DNA from: Chryseobacterium pennipullorum | GTDB lineage: Bacteria; Bacteroidota; Bacteroidia; Flavobacteriales; Weeksellaceae | DNA: 64,000 bases | Assembly (NCBI RefSeq): GCF_003384725.1 | Contig: NZ_QNVV01000005.1 | Location: forward strand, 62,001 to 126,000 | Reading direction: 5' to 3' | Shown: piece after piece, positions 1 to 8,851 of the stretch | Position numbering within the stretch: the stretch's first letter is position 1 | How the letters are laid out: the number at the start of each line of letters is the position of its first letter | Translations under genes and position numbers: made by a program | The notes under the pieces: model-generated | What the model was told of the DNA's origin: nothing | Databases searched by the model: none | Seen by the model: only the letters and a program-made list of their open reading frames with translations

Positions 1-1
1 A

Positions 2-898
2 AAAGCAGAGCATAGATTACAGGCGGAAGAACTTCTGAAAAAAATAATGCCTTTCACGGGCCACTCTGTTCGGGTAGGGGTGACCGGAGTTCCTGGTGCA
101 GGAAAATCAACTTTTATAGAGAACTTCGGCAGGCTTGCTATTGCTGAAGGTAAAAAAGTCGCTGTCCTGGCTATTGATCCCAGTTCATCCCTTAATAAAG
201 GAAGTATTTTGGGTGATAAAACAAGAATGGAAGAACTGGCCAGGGAAGAAAATGCATTTATCCGGCCTTCCCCGAGTTCCGGATTTCTAGGAGGTGTTGC
301 CAATACCACTTTTGAAACCATGATGATCTGTGAAGCCGCCGGATACGATTATATTTTAATAGAAACCGTTGGAGTGGGACAGTCAGAAGTTCTGGTCGCA
401 GATATTACTGACGTTTTCCTCTTTCTTAAAATTATTGGAGGCGGTGATGAACTTCAGGGAATAAAACGTGGAATAATGGAAATGGTAGACCTTATTTTTA
501 TTAATAAGGTGGATCAGGACAATTTGCAGAAAGCTAAAAATACCAGATTAGAACTCAAAAGAGCTCTGGACTTTATTCCACCCAAGGAAAAAGGCTGGAA
601 GATTCCTGTTTTATTGGGGTCAGCCCTTCATAATGAAGGACTGCAGGAAATTTATGATACGATCAGTGAATTTATCGGGCTTAAAAAGAAAACCGGCCGT
701 TTTGATGAGGTACGAACCCAACAGGCTGAAAAACGTTTCGAGTATTGGGTTCAGGAATATATCTTATCCCTGATGAAAAAAAGTAATTCTGTGGAAGAAG
801 CCTATCTGATGCATAAAAAAAATGCTTCAGAAATGGTTTCCAATCCAAGTACTGAAGCAAAATTATTTGTAGAAAAATTCTTATCTGATCAAAAATAG
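2..898 (+). CDS. meaB: MeaB/ArgK-type GTPase (5' end cut by window)
   Basis: G3E-family P-loop GTPase that escorts methylmalonyl-CoA mutase, protecting the enzyme and gating delivery of its B12 cofactor. The frame is open to the window edge, so the N-terminus lies outside. Reading from base 2, the helix ending EELLKKIMPFTG precedes the Walker A motif GVPGAGKS (bases about 86-109). The switch segment ETVGVGQSE and the guanine-specificity motif NKVD follow, both typical of MeaB. An internal ATG at 47 would remove conserved upstream helix, so it is not the start. The mutase genes are not in the window. Function is firm from family motifs; the partner is inferred. Confidence 0.93.
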   Translation, partial: KAEHRLQAEELLKKIMPFTGHSVRVGVTGVPGAGKSTFIENFGRLAIAEGKKVAVLAIDPSSSLNKGSILGDKTRMEELAREENAFIRPSPSSGFLGGVANTTFETMMICEAAGYDYILIETVGVGQSEVLVADITDVFLFLKIIGGGDELQGIKRGIMEMVDLIFINKVDQDNLQKAKNTRLELKRALDFIPPKEKGWKIPVLLGSALHNEGLQEIYDTISEFIGLKKKTGRFDEVRTQQAEKRFEYWVQEYILSLMKKSNSVEEAYLMHKKNASEMVSNPSTEAKLFVEKFLSDQK

Positions 899-901
899 GG
901 A

Positions 902-1450
902 TTAAGGATTGTCTGTTTCCTGTTTAACCACTCTTTTGGAAACGTAGCCACTATAGGTGATAGGCTGCCTGTCGTTACTTCGTATATAAACAAATGCTTT
1001 ACCGTTGGTAAAAATTTCAATATTGATCTCGTCAACATTTTTTACATCATTAGGTTTGATCATTACCATCCATTTCCCTTTCTTACTTTGAGACGGCTTC
1101 ACACTAAAATCTTTTGAAGTAAACCTGTAGCTGTTACTGCTGGTATCACCGTAGCTCGGATTGAATACTCTTCCGAAATAAGGAAGGACCACTTCCAGGT
1201 TGGTTTTACTCATTTCTATTGTATAATTTCCATTGAGATCCAGCATTCTTGCAGCCGTGGAATTCGGTATGGAGTTCATTACATTAATTACATCATAATT
1301 CATAGGATTAGCTCGCTGCGCATGAAATGTGAAGTCCTGTGAATTCACCAGCGCATCCACTGTTTTTGAATCTGCAGAACCTTGGGATGCACAGCTCTGA
1401 AAAAAGAACAGAAATCCAAAAAACATTATAAGGGAAATATACTTTTTCAT
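902..1450 (-). CDS. DUF4251 family lipoprotein
   Basis: 182-residue exported lipoprotein. The signal peptide (residues 1-20) ends in a lipobox with cysteine in FFFQSCAS, so it is probably anchored in an envelope membrane. The rest resembles the Bacteroidota DUF4251 family: an N-terminal helix-like segment, then a beta-rich body with FGRVFNPSYG and a C-terminal strand pattern (YIRSNDRQPITYSGYV). The molecular role is unknown. It converges on meaB with only 3 bases between the stops. The family call is from recognition, not a search. Confidence 0.8.
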   Translation of the reverse strand: MKKYISLIMFFGFLFFFQSCASQGSADSKTVDALVNSQDFTFHAQRANPMNYDVINVMNSIPNSTAARMLDLNGNYTIEMSKTNLEVVLPYFGRVFNPSYGDTSSNSYRFTSKDFSVKPSQSKKGKWMVMIKPNDVKNVDEINIEIFTNGKAFVYIRSNDRQPITYSGYVSKRVVKQETDNP

Positions 1451-1556
1451 GATTGAGATAATTATTCAAAATAAACAGCAAAATGTATGCAAATATATTC
1501 GTTCTGAGATATTTTGGAATAAAAATTGTTAAGGTTGACTTATTAACACTCAAACT

Positions 1557-2363
1557 ATGAAAGTTACACATCTATTAGGAATGGGAGCTGTTGCTCTGAC
1601 CTTTGCCGCCTGTACTACGAATCCGATCACCGGAAGGTCGTCTTTACAGCTGGCTAATAATTCAGAAATTTTAACAATGTCTTCACAGGAGTACAGAACG
1701 ACATTGTCTAAAGGTAAAGTGATTTCCGGTACAGCAGATGCTAAGAGAGTGGTAAGCGTAGGGAACAGAATAAAAAATGCTGCAGAAAGATATTATCAGA
1801 GTATTGGCAGATCGGCAGATCTTGCCAATTACAGCTGGGAATTTAATCTTTTGCAGAGTAATGAACTGAACGCGTGGTGTATGCCGGGAGGTAAAGTGGC
1901 TGTTTACACAGGTATTTTACCCGTTACCAAGGACGATAACGGGCTTGCAGTCGTAATGGGACATGAAGTTTCCCATGCATTGGCAGGTCACGGTAATGAG
2001 CGTATTTCTCAGGCTATGGTAGCGCAGTATGGGGGGGCTATTCTTGGGGGAACCATTTCCAATGCTCAATGGGCTAGTGTTTTTCAAAAGGTATATCCTA
2101 TCGGCTCACAAGTCGCTTTATTGAAATATGGAAGAGGACAGGAGTCTGAAGCCGATAAAATGGGACTTTACCTGATGTCGATGGCAGGGTATGATCCGAG
2201 AGCAGCAGTACCTTTCTGGAACAGAATGGAAGCCGCCTCTTCAGGATCCAGACAGCCAGAATTCTTGTCTACTCACCCAAGTCCTGAAACAAGGATCTCA
2301 GATATCAATAGAGATTTACCGAAAGCTTTGGAATATTATAAGGCTGCGGGAGGAAAAATATAA
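1557..2363 (+). CDS. M48 family metalloprotease, lipoprotein
   Basis: Predicted periplasmic zinc endopeptidase of the BepA/LoiP type, which takes part in outer-membrane protein quality control in proteobacteria. The lipobox is LTFAAC with Cys19, followed by TTNPITGR, a segment usual in this family. The zinc site HEVSH is at 136-140, and the third ligand is expected in ESEADKMG near residue 197. The C-terminal STHPSPETRI motif is also characteristic. At 268 residues it has the M48 catalytic domain without the TPR tail of BepA. It is a single gene followed by a strong terminator. The family is secure; substrates are unknown. Confidence 0.93.
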   Translation: MKVTHLLGMGAVALTFAACTTNPITGRSSLQLANNSEILTMSSQEYRTTLSKGKVISGTADAKRVVSVGNRIKNAAERYYQSIGRSADLANYSWEFNLLQSNELNAWCMPGGKVAVYTGILPVTKDDNGLAVVMGHEVSHALAGHGNERISQAMVAQYGGAILGGTISNAQWASVFQKVYPIGSQVALLKYGRGQESEADKMGLYLMSMAGYDPRAAVPFWNRMEAASSGSRQPEFLSTHPSPETRISDINRDLPKALEYYKAAGGKI

Positions 2364-2383
2364 TTAGAATTTTAATCTTGAGT

Positions 2384-2426
2384 AAGCCTTATTAAATTTT
2401 TAGTAAATTTGGTAAGGCTTTTTTTA
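2384..2426 (+). terminator. Intrinsic terminator after M48 protease gene
   Basis: Inverted repeat of about 16 bp (arms 2384-2399 and 2405-2420, two G-T wobbles) with a 5-nt loop, followed by a run of T to about 2426. It lies 20 bases after the protease stop. Confidence 0.9.
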
Positions 2427-2447
2427 TAACCACCTAAACACAATATT

Positions 2448-2759
2448 ATGAAGAGTTTATCAATCACAGGACTTATCCTTTTAGCTGTTTCCGCTTTACT
2501 GTTTTATCTTACCACAGACTTTGCCGTAGAACAAATAAAAATCTCTCATATTATGGGAATGATGGCAGGGGTTGGTATTGGCCTTATCATCGGCGGACTT
2601 GTGGGATACCTGAGCAAAGGGACTGCAATACGGGAAGAGCAGAAGAAAAAGGAATTCAAGCAACTGCAGAAAGATAAAGAAGAGCTGGAAAAGCAGGCTG
2701 CTGATATTGCCCAGCGTCAGGCAGAACTTGAAAGACAAAATAGAAACCCTCAAATCTAA
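2448..2759 (+). CDS. Small membrane protein with C-terminal coiled coil
   Basis: 103-residue hypothetical protein. There are two predicted membrane helices: residues 5-25 (GLILLAVSALLFYLTTDF) and about 33-56, glycine-rich with GMMAGVGIGLIIGGLVGYL. A charged Lys/Glu/Gln-rich tail from residue 62 has heptad-like spacing and probably forms a coiled coil in the cytoplasm. No catalytic motif is visible. It stands alone between terminators. Expression is plausible because a hairpin overlaps the stop codon, but function cannot be assigned. Confidence 0.75.
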   Translation: MKSLSITGLILLAVSALLFYLTTDFAVEQIKISHIMGMMAGVGIGLIIGGLVGYLSKGTAIREEQKKKEFKQLQKDKEELEKQAADIAQRQAELERQNRNPQI

Positions 2760-2771
2760 TCCGAGGGTTTC
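2743..2771 (+). terminator. Hairpin enclosing the stop codon
   Basis: GAAACCCTC (2743-2751) pairs perfectly with GAGGGTTTC (2763-2771); the TAA stop sits in the 11-nt loop. The T-rich stretch after it is weak, so it may terminate poorly or only stabilise the 3' end. Confidence 0.55.
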
Positions 2772-2794
2772 AAGTTGTTATTTTCGATCGTTGT

Positions 2795-3406
2795 TTAAAA
2801 TTTATATCCCAAACCTACCATAAACAGGTTAGGTCTGTTATCATACCTGATCTCCGAACCGGAAACGCGGTTGATGAAGTTTCTCTGGTCTTTGCTGAAT
2901 GCTCCTTCGTATCTTGCATTGACGATAAGCTTTTTGATTTCCAGTTGTGCACCAAACTGATATCCTACTGTAAAATCATTTTTAGCATTCTCTTGAAAAT
3001 CGTTGTATGTATTGTCTTTGCTTAAATTAAAGCTTCCGACAGGTCCTACGAAAACCCCCAGCATATTTCCTAAAAGGTTGTACCCTAAAAGAACCGGTAC
3101 ATCAATACGGTTGCTTTTAACATCAAAAGTAGTATTTTCAGTAGTGAACTCATTTTTAAAATGAGTATAGTACACTTCCGGCATCAGGAATAACGACGTT
3201 GGAAGAGCTACCTTTAATGAAAGCCCCACATTGAAACCTACATTGTTTTTTCCTGTTCCCTCAATAGCATCGTTCACAGTTCCTTTTATATTAGACCATG
3301 ATGGTGAACCCGTAGGGAAAATAATGTTGGCCTTACCTGCCAGTGAAATTTGTGCAGAAGCCCACATCGAAAATCCTATTAATGCTACACTAAGTACCTT
3401 TTTCAT
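2795..3406 (-). CDS. Outer membrane beta-barrel protein (PorT/OMP_b-brl_2-like)
   Basis: 203-residue secreted protein: signal peptide 1-19 ending SAQ, then alternating strands of the eight-stranded barrel type, ending in an aromatic C-terminus (LGYKF) recognised by the BAM machinery. I chose the second ATG (3406, MKKVLS) because it begins a clean signal peptide; an ATG at 3412 adds two residues. The start lies inside the 3' end of the upstream ATPase gene (17-nt overlap), so translation is probably coupled and the protein is probably part of the same transport operon. Function beyond an outer-membrane barrel is unknown. Confidence 0.82.
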   Translation of the reverse strand: MKKVLSVALIGFSMWASAQISLAGKANIIFPTGSPSWSNIKGTVNDAIEGTGKNNVGFNVGLSLKVALPTSLFLMPEVYYTHFKNEFTTENTTFDVKSNRIDVPVLLGYNLLGNMLGVFVGPVGSFNLSKDNTYNDFQENAKNDFTVGYQFGAQLEIKKLIVNARYEGAFSKDQRNFINRVSGSEIRYDNRPNLFMVGLGYKF

Positions 3407-4205
3407 TATCATCTATTTTTGTAATTGTATTTTCAATTGTTTTATTATTCTCAAGTAAATATTCTCTCAGCTCCTTAAACAGTTCTGAAGAATAAACGAA
3501 ATCGATCAGATTTTTATTGCCTGCAGTAATCAGGATCTCCTTATTCCCTTCCCATTCTTTGATTCCAAGTCTAAGGTACACAATTTTTTCACCAATTGTC
3601 ATGACAGAATTCATGTCGTGGGTATTGATGATCGTCGTTGTGTTATATTCTTTTGTAATCTCATACAGAAGGTCATCAATAATTTTTGAAGTATAGGGAT
3701 CCAGCCCTGAGTTAGGCTCATCACAGAACAGATATTTGGGATTGTTGACAATAGCTCTTGCAATCGCCACCCTTTTCTGCATTCCCCCTGAGATTTCGGA
3801 AGGATATTTTCTTTCAGCCTTATCCAGGTGTACCCTGCCTATTACTTCGAAAACCCTTCTTTTTTTCTCTCTGTAGGTGAGATTGGTAAACATGTCGAGC
3901 GGGAACATAATATTTTCTTCCACGGTAAGAGAATCAAATAGAGCACTTCCCTGGAATACCGTTCCGATCTCGGAACGCAGGTGCTGCTTTTCATCTCTGT
4001 TCATCGTATTAATGTCTTTGCCATCAAAAAGGATTTCACCTGATGAAGGATCGTATACATTCAGTAAGCTTTTTAGAAAAACTGTTTTTCCTGATCCACT
4101 CTGACCGATGATTAAGTTTACCTTTCCTTTATCAAATGTGGTTGAAATTCCCTTAAGTACTTCAACATCTCCAAAACTTTTCTTAAGATCTTTTACCTCA
4201 ATCAT
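3390..4205 (-). CDS. MlaF-type ABC transporter ATP-binding protein
   Basis: Cytoplasmic ATPase of an MCE-type phospholipid transporter. Walker A is GQSGSGKT (34-41). The signature is ISGGMQKR, where the Mla family has the SGGM form in place of the usual SGGQ. Walker B is YLFCDEPNSGLDP, followed by the switch histidine (INTHDM). The start was set at MIEVKDL (4205) because the longer frame to 4265 runs back into the permease. It overlaps the permease stop by one base (TGATG), so the two subunits are coupled. The MCE substrate-binding partner is not adjacent; an MCE gene lies at 20568. Confidence 0.92.
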   Translation of the reverse strand: MIEVKDLKKSFGDVEVLKGISTTFDKGKVNLIIGQSGSGKTVFLKSLLNVYDPSSGEILFDGKDINTMNRDEKQHLRSEIGTVFQGSALFDSLTVEENIMFPLDMFTNLTYREKKRRVFEVIGRVHLDKAERKYPSEISGGMQKRVAIARAIVNNPKYLFCDEPNSGLDPYTSKIIDDLLYEITKEYNTTTIINTHDMNSVMTIGEKIVYLRLGIKEWEGNKEILITAGNKNLIDFVYSSELFKELREYLLENNKTIENTITKIDDNEKGT

Positions 4206-4957
4206 CAGCTTAATATTAATTGGGTTAAAATTAATTCGGAAATGATAATGAATACCATTGTCCATACCACTGCCTGTGTACTGGCTCTACCTACTTCCAG
4301 AGAGCCGCCTTTCACAAAATATCCGAAATAAGCAGGAACCGTTGCAATGATAAAAGCAAAAACAATGGTTTTGGTAAATGCGTAATAGATAAACAGGTTG
4401 GGCATATACATCTGAATTCCCACGATATAGTCATTTTCATTCCAGTTTCCTGTTAAAATACCGGCAATATATCCTCCGCCAATACCGAATACAATACTGA
4501 TGGCAATAAGAAGTGGATTAAAAATCATACATGCAATGATTTTTGGAAATATCAGAAAGTTGGGTGAATTTACCCCCATAATATCCAAAGCGTCAATTTG
4601 CTCAGACACTCTCATGGTTCCGATGCTGGAAGCAATATACGAGCCTACCTTACCAGCAAGAATTAAGCTGATAATCGTAGGAGCAAATTCCAAAACCAGT
4701 ACGGCTTTTGTTGCATATCCTACGAATGAAGGCGGAATGGGGAATGAGGATGCATCAAAGTTATTGAACATCTGAATAGCTACTACAGCCCCCACAAATA
4801 TGGAAGTGAAGACCACAAGCCCGAAAGAATTTACTCCCAAATCATTAATTTCTCTCATGAACAGCTTCCAAAAAACCCTCATTTTCTGGGGTTTCTGTAA
4901 GGATTTACCTAGTAAGATCATGTATTCTCCTACTGCTGTGAAAAACTTTTTTAACAT
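4205..4957 (-). CDS. MlaE family ABC transporter permease
   Basis: 250-residue inner-membrane permease with about five membrane helices. It carries family hallmarks such as EFAPTIISLILAGKVGSYIAS and the EQIDALDIMG loop, which contacts the ATPase. Homologues move phospholipids between the inner and outer membranes. It is the first gene of the three-gene unit permease, ATPase, outer-membrane barrel. Substrate and direction cannot be read from the sequence. Confidence 0.93.
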   Translation of the reverse strand: MLKKFFTAVGEYMILLGKSLQKPQKMRVFWKLFMREINDLGVNSFGLVVFTSIFVGAVVAIQMFNNFDASSFPIPPSFVGYATKAVLVLEFAPTIISLILAGKVGSYIASSIGTMRVSEQIDALDIMGVNSPNFLIFPKIIACMIFNPLLIAISIVFGIGGGYIAGILTGNWNENDYIVGIQMYMPNLFIYYAFTKTIVFAFIIATVPAYFGYFVKGGSLEVGRASTQAVVWTMVFIIISELILTQLILS

Positions 4958-5035
4958 ACTGCTAAATTAGACTTTTTTATTGAATTAGGCTAAGGTTGTA
5001 ATTAAGACTAAACGTAGGTTTAATGTTAAAATTTT

Positions 5036-5053
5036 CCCGGTTGATAACCCGGG
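5036..5053 (-). terminator. Short hairpin after sugar transferase gene
   Basis: CCCGG and CCGGG arms (5036-5040, 5049-5053) with an 8-nt loop. On the minus strand it is followed by an A/T tract. It lies just past the stop at 5062; a modest terminator. Confidence 0.5.
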
Positions 5054-5061
5054 CTACAGCC

Positions 5062-6435
5062 TTATTTTGCGTTTTTGTCACCACCAATGACCAGTAAGAT
5101 CGTTTTCAAAATAACCACCAGGTCTAATACAAAACTCCAGTTCCTTACATAGAATGCGTCGGCAAGCACTCTTTTTTTCATTTCAACCTCCACATCACCA
5201 AAGTCACCACGGAGTCCGCTGACCTGCGCCAGCCCTGTAATGCCCGGATTTACCATACTTCTTAAGCTGTATCTTCCGATTTTGGGCTTATAGTAATTAT
5301 CTACAGACAGCATATGAGGGCGGGGGCCCACCACAGACATTTCCCCTTTCAGAACATTAATGAACTGTGGAAGCTCATCAAAGCTGGTTTTTCTCAAAAT
5401 TTTCCCGACTGTGGTGATTCTGGAATCATTTTCACGCGTGGTACTTGTGGCAGATTCATCATTAACCACCATAGTCCTGAATTTAATACAGTTAAAAACC
5501 TCTTCATGAAAACCATATCTTTTCTGCACGAAAAAAACCGGCCCTTTTGATGTCAGTTTGATAAGAACGGCAATGATCGGAAACAGCCACAAGCAAATTC
5601 CTAAGATCACCACAATGGAAAATACAACGTCAAAAAGCCTTTTTAAAAGGTAGTTGCTGTAATAATCCAACGGGTATTTTGTTTGGTTTAAAACCGGCTG
5701 TGTCTGCACGTATCCCAAGTCATAGGAAAAGAGGTCAATTTGTGAAATGTTGGGAATCAGTGAAATATGAACCTTGTTTGCTTCCGCTAATCTGAAGATT
5801 TCATCTTCTGTTTTAGGATCAAATGTGTTTTCAAGAGGTAAAAACAAGGTATGAATCCCATTATTTTTCCAGAAAGACTGAAGTTCGTCTAGATGGATGT
5901 TTTGAGGGTGATAATCGAAAATTTTATAGCCATAATCTTTTCTTTCCGTTAAAATATTTTTAAGAATATTCGTGGAAGTATTCTCGTCGAGAAACATAAC
6001 ATTCCTGTTATTCACCCCTAATGATCTCAGGTATTTTATTCCAAAATAGATAAGAGATTTTGTAAGCAGGATGAAAGAAAACAAATACAATGACAGCCAT
6101 GAAAGTTCCGAGCTGAAAAATTTATTGTTGCTTACTTTTCTAATCAGCAAGAGACCAAGCACAAACAGCAGAAAATGGGTTACGATACGTTCTATAAAAA
6201 TAGTATAGGTGAGATTTCTCCGGATATTATAGATTTTTGTTCTTCCACTTAGTAAAATCCAAAAAGAGATCAGCAAAAGCAAAGGAAAAGAATTTTCATA
6301 CCAGATATCTTTGTCATGTACCGTATGCTGATTTCTGCTTAAAAAAAAGAATATAAATACAGCTGCTATAACCAGAAGGTCAAGCAAAAGGATAATCGAT
6401 TTTAAATATCTTGAGTATCGAATTCTCTGCATCAA
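5062..6435 (-). CDS. Polyprenyl-phosphate sugar phosphotransferase (WbaP/WcaJ type)
   Basis: 457-residue initiating glycosyltransferase that would load the first sugar phosphate onto undecaprenyl phosphate for surface polysaccharide. The N-terminal half has four or so membrane helices and a CoA-binding-like domain. A membrane anchor (KRLFDVVFSIVVIL) is followed by the cytosolic Bac_transf domain, with KFRTMVV, the acidic TSFDELPQ and the VVGPRP motif. The length matches the long polyisoprenyl family. It is a single gene here; other polysaccharide functions appear at 24.3-28.3 kb. Sugar specificity is unknown. Confidence 0.92.
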   Translation of the reverse strand: MMQRIRYSRYLKSIILLLDLLVIAAVFIFFFLSRNQHTVHDKDIWYENSFPLLLLISFWILLSGRTKIYNIRRNLTYTIFIERIVTHFLLFVLGLLLIRKVSNNKFFSSELSWLSLYLFSFILLTKSLIYFGIKYLRSLGVNNRNVMFLDENTSTNILKNILTERKDYGYKIFDYHPQNIHLDELQSFWKNNGIHTLFLPLENTFDPKTEDEIFRLAEANKVHISLIPNISQIDLFSYDLGYVQTQPVLNQTKYPLDYYSNYLLKRLFDVVFSIVVILGICLWLFPIIAVLIKLTSKGPVFFVQKRYGFHEEVFNCIKFRTMVVNDESATSTTRENDSRITTVGKILRKTSFDELPQFINVLKGEMSVVGPRPHMLSVDNYYKPKIGRYSLRSMVNPGITGLAQVSGLRGDFGDVEVEMKKRVLADAFYVRNWSFVLDLVVILKTILLVIGGDKNAK

Positions 6436-6475
6436 TCAGTATTATAACGGAGACGGCTAGCTAATGTACGTATTT

Positions 6476-7105
6476 TTAAGGGATGTTCAGATATTTGTGA
6501 GTCTGAACAGAAGCCTGCCATTCCGGGTGTTCCAGAATGAAATCTGTAATTTTCGGATACATGTCATCTCGTTTGCTCCATTCGCTCTGAAGATAAAGCC
6601 TGCAGTTTTCAGAAACTTTTGCAGCCTGCTCCTGTGCAAATGCAAAATCGTGATTATTGAAAACGATAACTTTAAGTTCATTTGCTTTCTGGTAGATCTC
6701 TTCTTTCGGCATCCCGGTTTTCTTTGGCGAAAGCGTAATCCAGTCCAGTTGGCCACTCATAGGGTAAGCTCCCGAAGTCTCAATATGGATGGTACACCCC
6801 AGGTCTTTCAGCTTAGAGGTCAGGATCTCCAGATTCCACATCAGTGGCTCGCCACCGGTAAGTACGATCGTTTTACAATGCTTGGCTGCCGTTTCTGCAA
6901 TTTCTGTGGCACTCATCAGTGGATGAAGTTTGGGATCCCAGCTTTCTTTTACATCACACCAGTGGCATCCCACGTCACAGCCTCCCAGTCTAATGAAATA
7001 GGCGGCTTTTCCGGTGTGTGCTCCTTCTCCCTGTAAAGTGTAAAAATGCTCCATTACGGGGAGCATTTTACCTTCTTTTAATAAAATATCTTCTTCTTTA
7101 TTCAT
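6476..7105 (-). CDS. queE: 7-carboxy-7-deazaguanine synthase QueE
   Basis: Radical SAM enzyme making the deazaguanine core of queuosine from carboxy-tetrahydropterin. The N-terminal FYTLQGEG motif is diagnostic. The cluster cysteines are Cys43, Cys47 and Cys50 (CDVGCHWC), the usual CX3CX2C form, and TGGEP follows. I chose the start at 7105 (MNKEED); the longer frame to 7144 runs into folD. It sits 7 bases after the folD stop, and the pair is probably co-transcribed, joining folate/pterin-related steps. Confidence 0.95.
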   Translation of the reverse strand: MNKEEDILLKEGKMLPVMEHFYTLQGEGAHTGKAAYFIRLGGCDVGCHWCDVKESWDPKLHPLMSATEIAETAAKHCKTIVLTGGEPLMWNLEILTSKLKDLGCTIHIETSGAYPMSGQLDWITLSPKKTGMPKEEIYQKANELKVIVFNNHDFAFAQEQAAKVSENCRLYLQSEWSKRDDMYPKITDFILEHPEWQASVQTHKYLNIP

Positions 7106-7112
7106 TTTAAAA

Positions 7113-7997
7113 TTAGTCGTTATAGACCGAAGTCTTGTAGGCAATGATGGTATTTTTCATCAACATTGCTCTTGTCATGGGGCCCACCCCTCCAGGTACC
7201 GGAGTGATCCAACCTGCTTTTGCTGCACAGCTGTCAAAATCTACGTCACCGGCAAGGTAATAGCCTTTGGGAGAATCGTCATCTACTCTTGTGATCCCTA
7301 CGTCAACAATCACTGCACCGTCTTTGATCATTTCTCCTTTTAAGAAGTGGGGATCTCCCAGCGCTGTAATGACAATATCTGCCTTTTTAGTATATTCTTC
7401 AATGTCTTTAGTGTAGGAATGGGTTAGGGTAACCGTGGAGTTTCCAGGGAAATCTTTTCTTCCCATAAGGATGCTCATCGGTCTTCCTACAATTTTGCTT
7501 CTTCCGATAATAACACAGTCTTTTCCTTTGGTTTCGATATTATATCTTTCCAGTAAAGTTAAGATCCCGAAAGGAGTTGCAGGTAAGAAAGTATCCATTT
7601 CCAGGGCCATTTTTCCGAAATTTTCCGGGTGGAAACCATCCACATCTTTTCTAGGGTCAATTGCGTTGATGATTTTTTCCTGATCAATCTGATCTGGTAA
7701 AGGCAACTGTACAATGAATCCGTCTACCGCTTTGGATTTATTCAGTTCGTCGATTTTTTCCAATAATTCGGATTCGGAAACTGTGCTTGGAAATTTAATC
7801 AAACTGGATTGAAATCCTACTTCCTCACAGTCTTTTACTTTCGCATTTACGTAAGCCTTACTCGCTCCGTTGTTTCCAACAAGAATAGCAACCAGATGGG
7901 GTGCTCTTCTTTTTCCTGCAAGGATTTTTTCTACTTCAGACTTGATCTCTGCTTTTATTTCTTTGGATACTTTAAGTCCGTCAAGAATTTCTGCCAT
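7113..7997 (-). CDS. folD: Methylenetetrahydrofolate dehydrogenase/cyclohydrolase
   Basis: Bifunctional cytosolic enzyme interconverting methylene-, methenyl- and formyl-tetrahydrofolate with NADP. It has the active-site segment YVNAKVKDCEEVGF (Tyr and Lys catalytic), the PLPD motif (QLPLPDQI), DVDGFHPENFG, the nucleotide-binding GRSKIVGRP and the C-terminal TPVPGGVGPMT signature. 294 residues is normal. It is upstream of queE in the same direction. Confidence 0.97.
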   Translation of the reverse strand: MAEILDGLKVSKEIKAEIKSEVEKILAGKRRAPHLVAILVGNNGASKAYVNAKVKDCEEVGFQSSLIKFPSTVSESELLEKIDELNKSKAVDGFIVQLPLPDQIDQEKIINAIDPRKDVDGFHPENFGKMALEMDTFLPATPFGILTLLERYNIETKGKDCVIIGRSKIVGRPMSILMGRKDFPGNSTVTLTHSYTKDIEEYTKKADIVITALGDPHFLKGEMIKDGAVIVDVGITRVDDDSPKGYYLAGDVDFDSCAAKAGWITPVPGGVGPMTRAMLMKNTIIAYKTSVYND

Positions 7998-8023
7998 TTT
8001 TACTTTTTTTACTTTATTTTAGA

Positions 8024-8848
8024 TTAGATTTTTTCAAATACAACAATGTCCTGAAATTCGTCAGCATTTTCCTTTTGTACATCATTTCTCCAGTAGCCAC
8101 CTTTTACAGTCGTGACTTTCAAGCCTGCATCGGAGGCTATTTGGTTTAACAGTGGAATGCTTACCGCAATATTCGCAGCCGTTACTTTATCATCCATCAG
8201 CTTGTAACCTTCATACTGATAGGGAAAATGCATGCTTCCTCCATTTTTTTCAGCATCATCATACAGGAAGAAGGTAGCCAGACACTGGCCGTCGCCTTTT
8301 AGAACCCTGCTGATTTCCTGCAGATATCTTCTGATTTCAGGGATCTGCATATGAGTAAATACCGAGAACAGAAATGCTTTGTCAAAACGGGCATTGTTAT
8401 ATGGAAATGTAAAATGCTCTGCCTTTTGGCTAAAAGTATTGTACAGATCATTATATATTGGGGTAAACTTAAAATTGAAATTCGGGTATTTGTTATGAAT
8501 GTGCTTATCACACCATCTGATCCCTTTTTCCACCGCATCAAAACCGTCATATGTACCTTTATCAATGAATCCGGATAAGGCAACAGCAGTGCGTCCTATT
8601 CCGCATCCCACATCCAGAACATGATCGCTACTTCGGAGGGCAATGTACTTTTTCAATACATTCATCTGGCGGATCCCATGAGGAATGAAGTCGCTGCTTC
8701 CCACATAAATGTCCCCTTTTTTAGGCTCGTTTTCAGCTCTTTTTCCGGTAATTCCTTCATAGAGATCTATAGGGAAATAATAAATTTTCCTTCCCAAAAG
8801 TCTTAAGCCGGGAGGCAGTTTATAATAATATGATCGTAATGCAGACAT
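8024..8848 (-). CDS. Class I SAM-dependent methyltransferase
   Basis: 274-residue cytosolic methyltransferase. Motif I is VLDVGCGIGRTAVAL (SAM-binding), with an acidic residue after the second strand (YDGFDAVEKG). Motif post-II KAFLFSVFTHM and the RVLKGDGQ loop are typical of the Methyltransf_11/25 fold. The N-terminal 45 residues are extra, with an aromatic and basic character that could bind membrane or sugar-lipid. It ends 27 bases before folD begins and begins 3 bases after the pgi stop. Substrate unknown. Confidence 0.85.
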   Translation of the reverse strand: MSALRSYYYKLPPGLRLLGRKIYYFPIDLYEGITGKRAENEPKKGDIYVGSSDFIPHGIRQMNVLKKYIALRSSDHVLDVGCGIGRTAVALSGFIDKGTYDGFDAVEKGIRWCDKHIHNKYPNFNFKFTPIYNDLYNTFSQKAEHFTFPYNNARFDKAFLFSVFTHMQIPEIRRYLQEISRVLKGDGQCLATFFLYDDAEKNGGSMHFPYQYEGYKLMDDKVTAANIAVSIPLLNQIASDAGLKVTTVKGGYWRNDVQKENADEFQDIVVFEKI

Positions 8849-8851
8849 CTG

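Noticed and set aside
2018..2040. Run of seven G residues in the M48 protease gene, a possible phase-variable tract
   Set aside because: It is short, lies in coding sequence without a second frame, and the protein reads through normally. Phase variation is not supported.
6476..7105. QueE as a modification enzyme for the leader peptide
   Set aside because: Both could involve radical chemistry, but QueE has the full deazaguanine signature, sits 7 kb away and is paired with folD.
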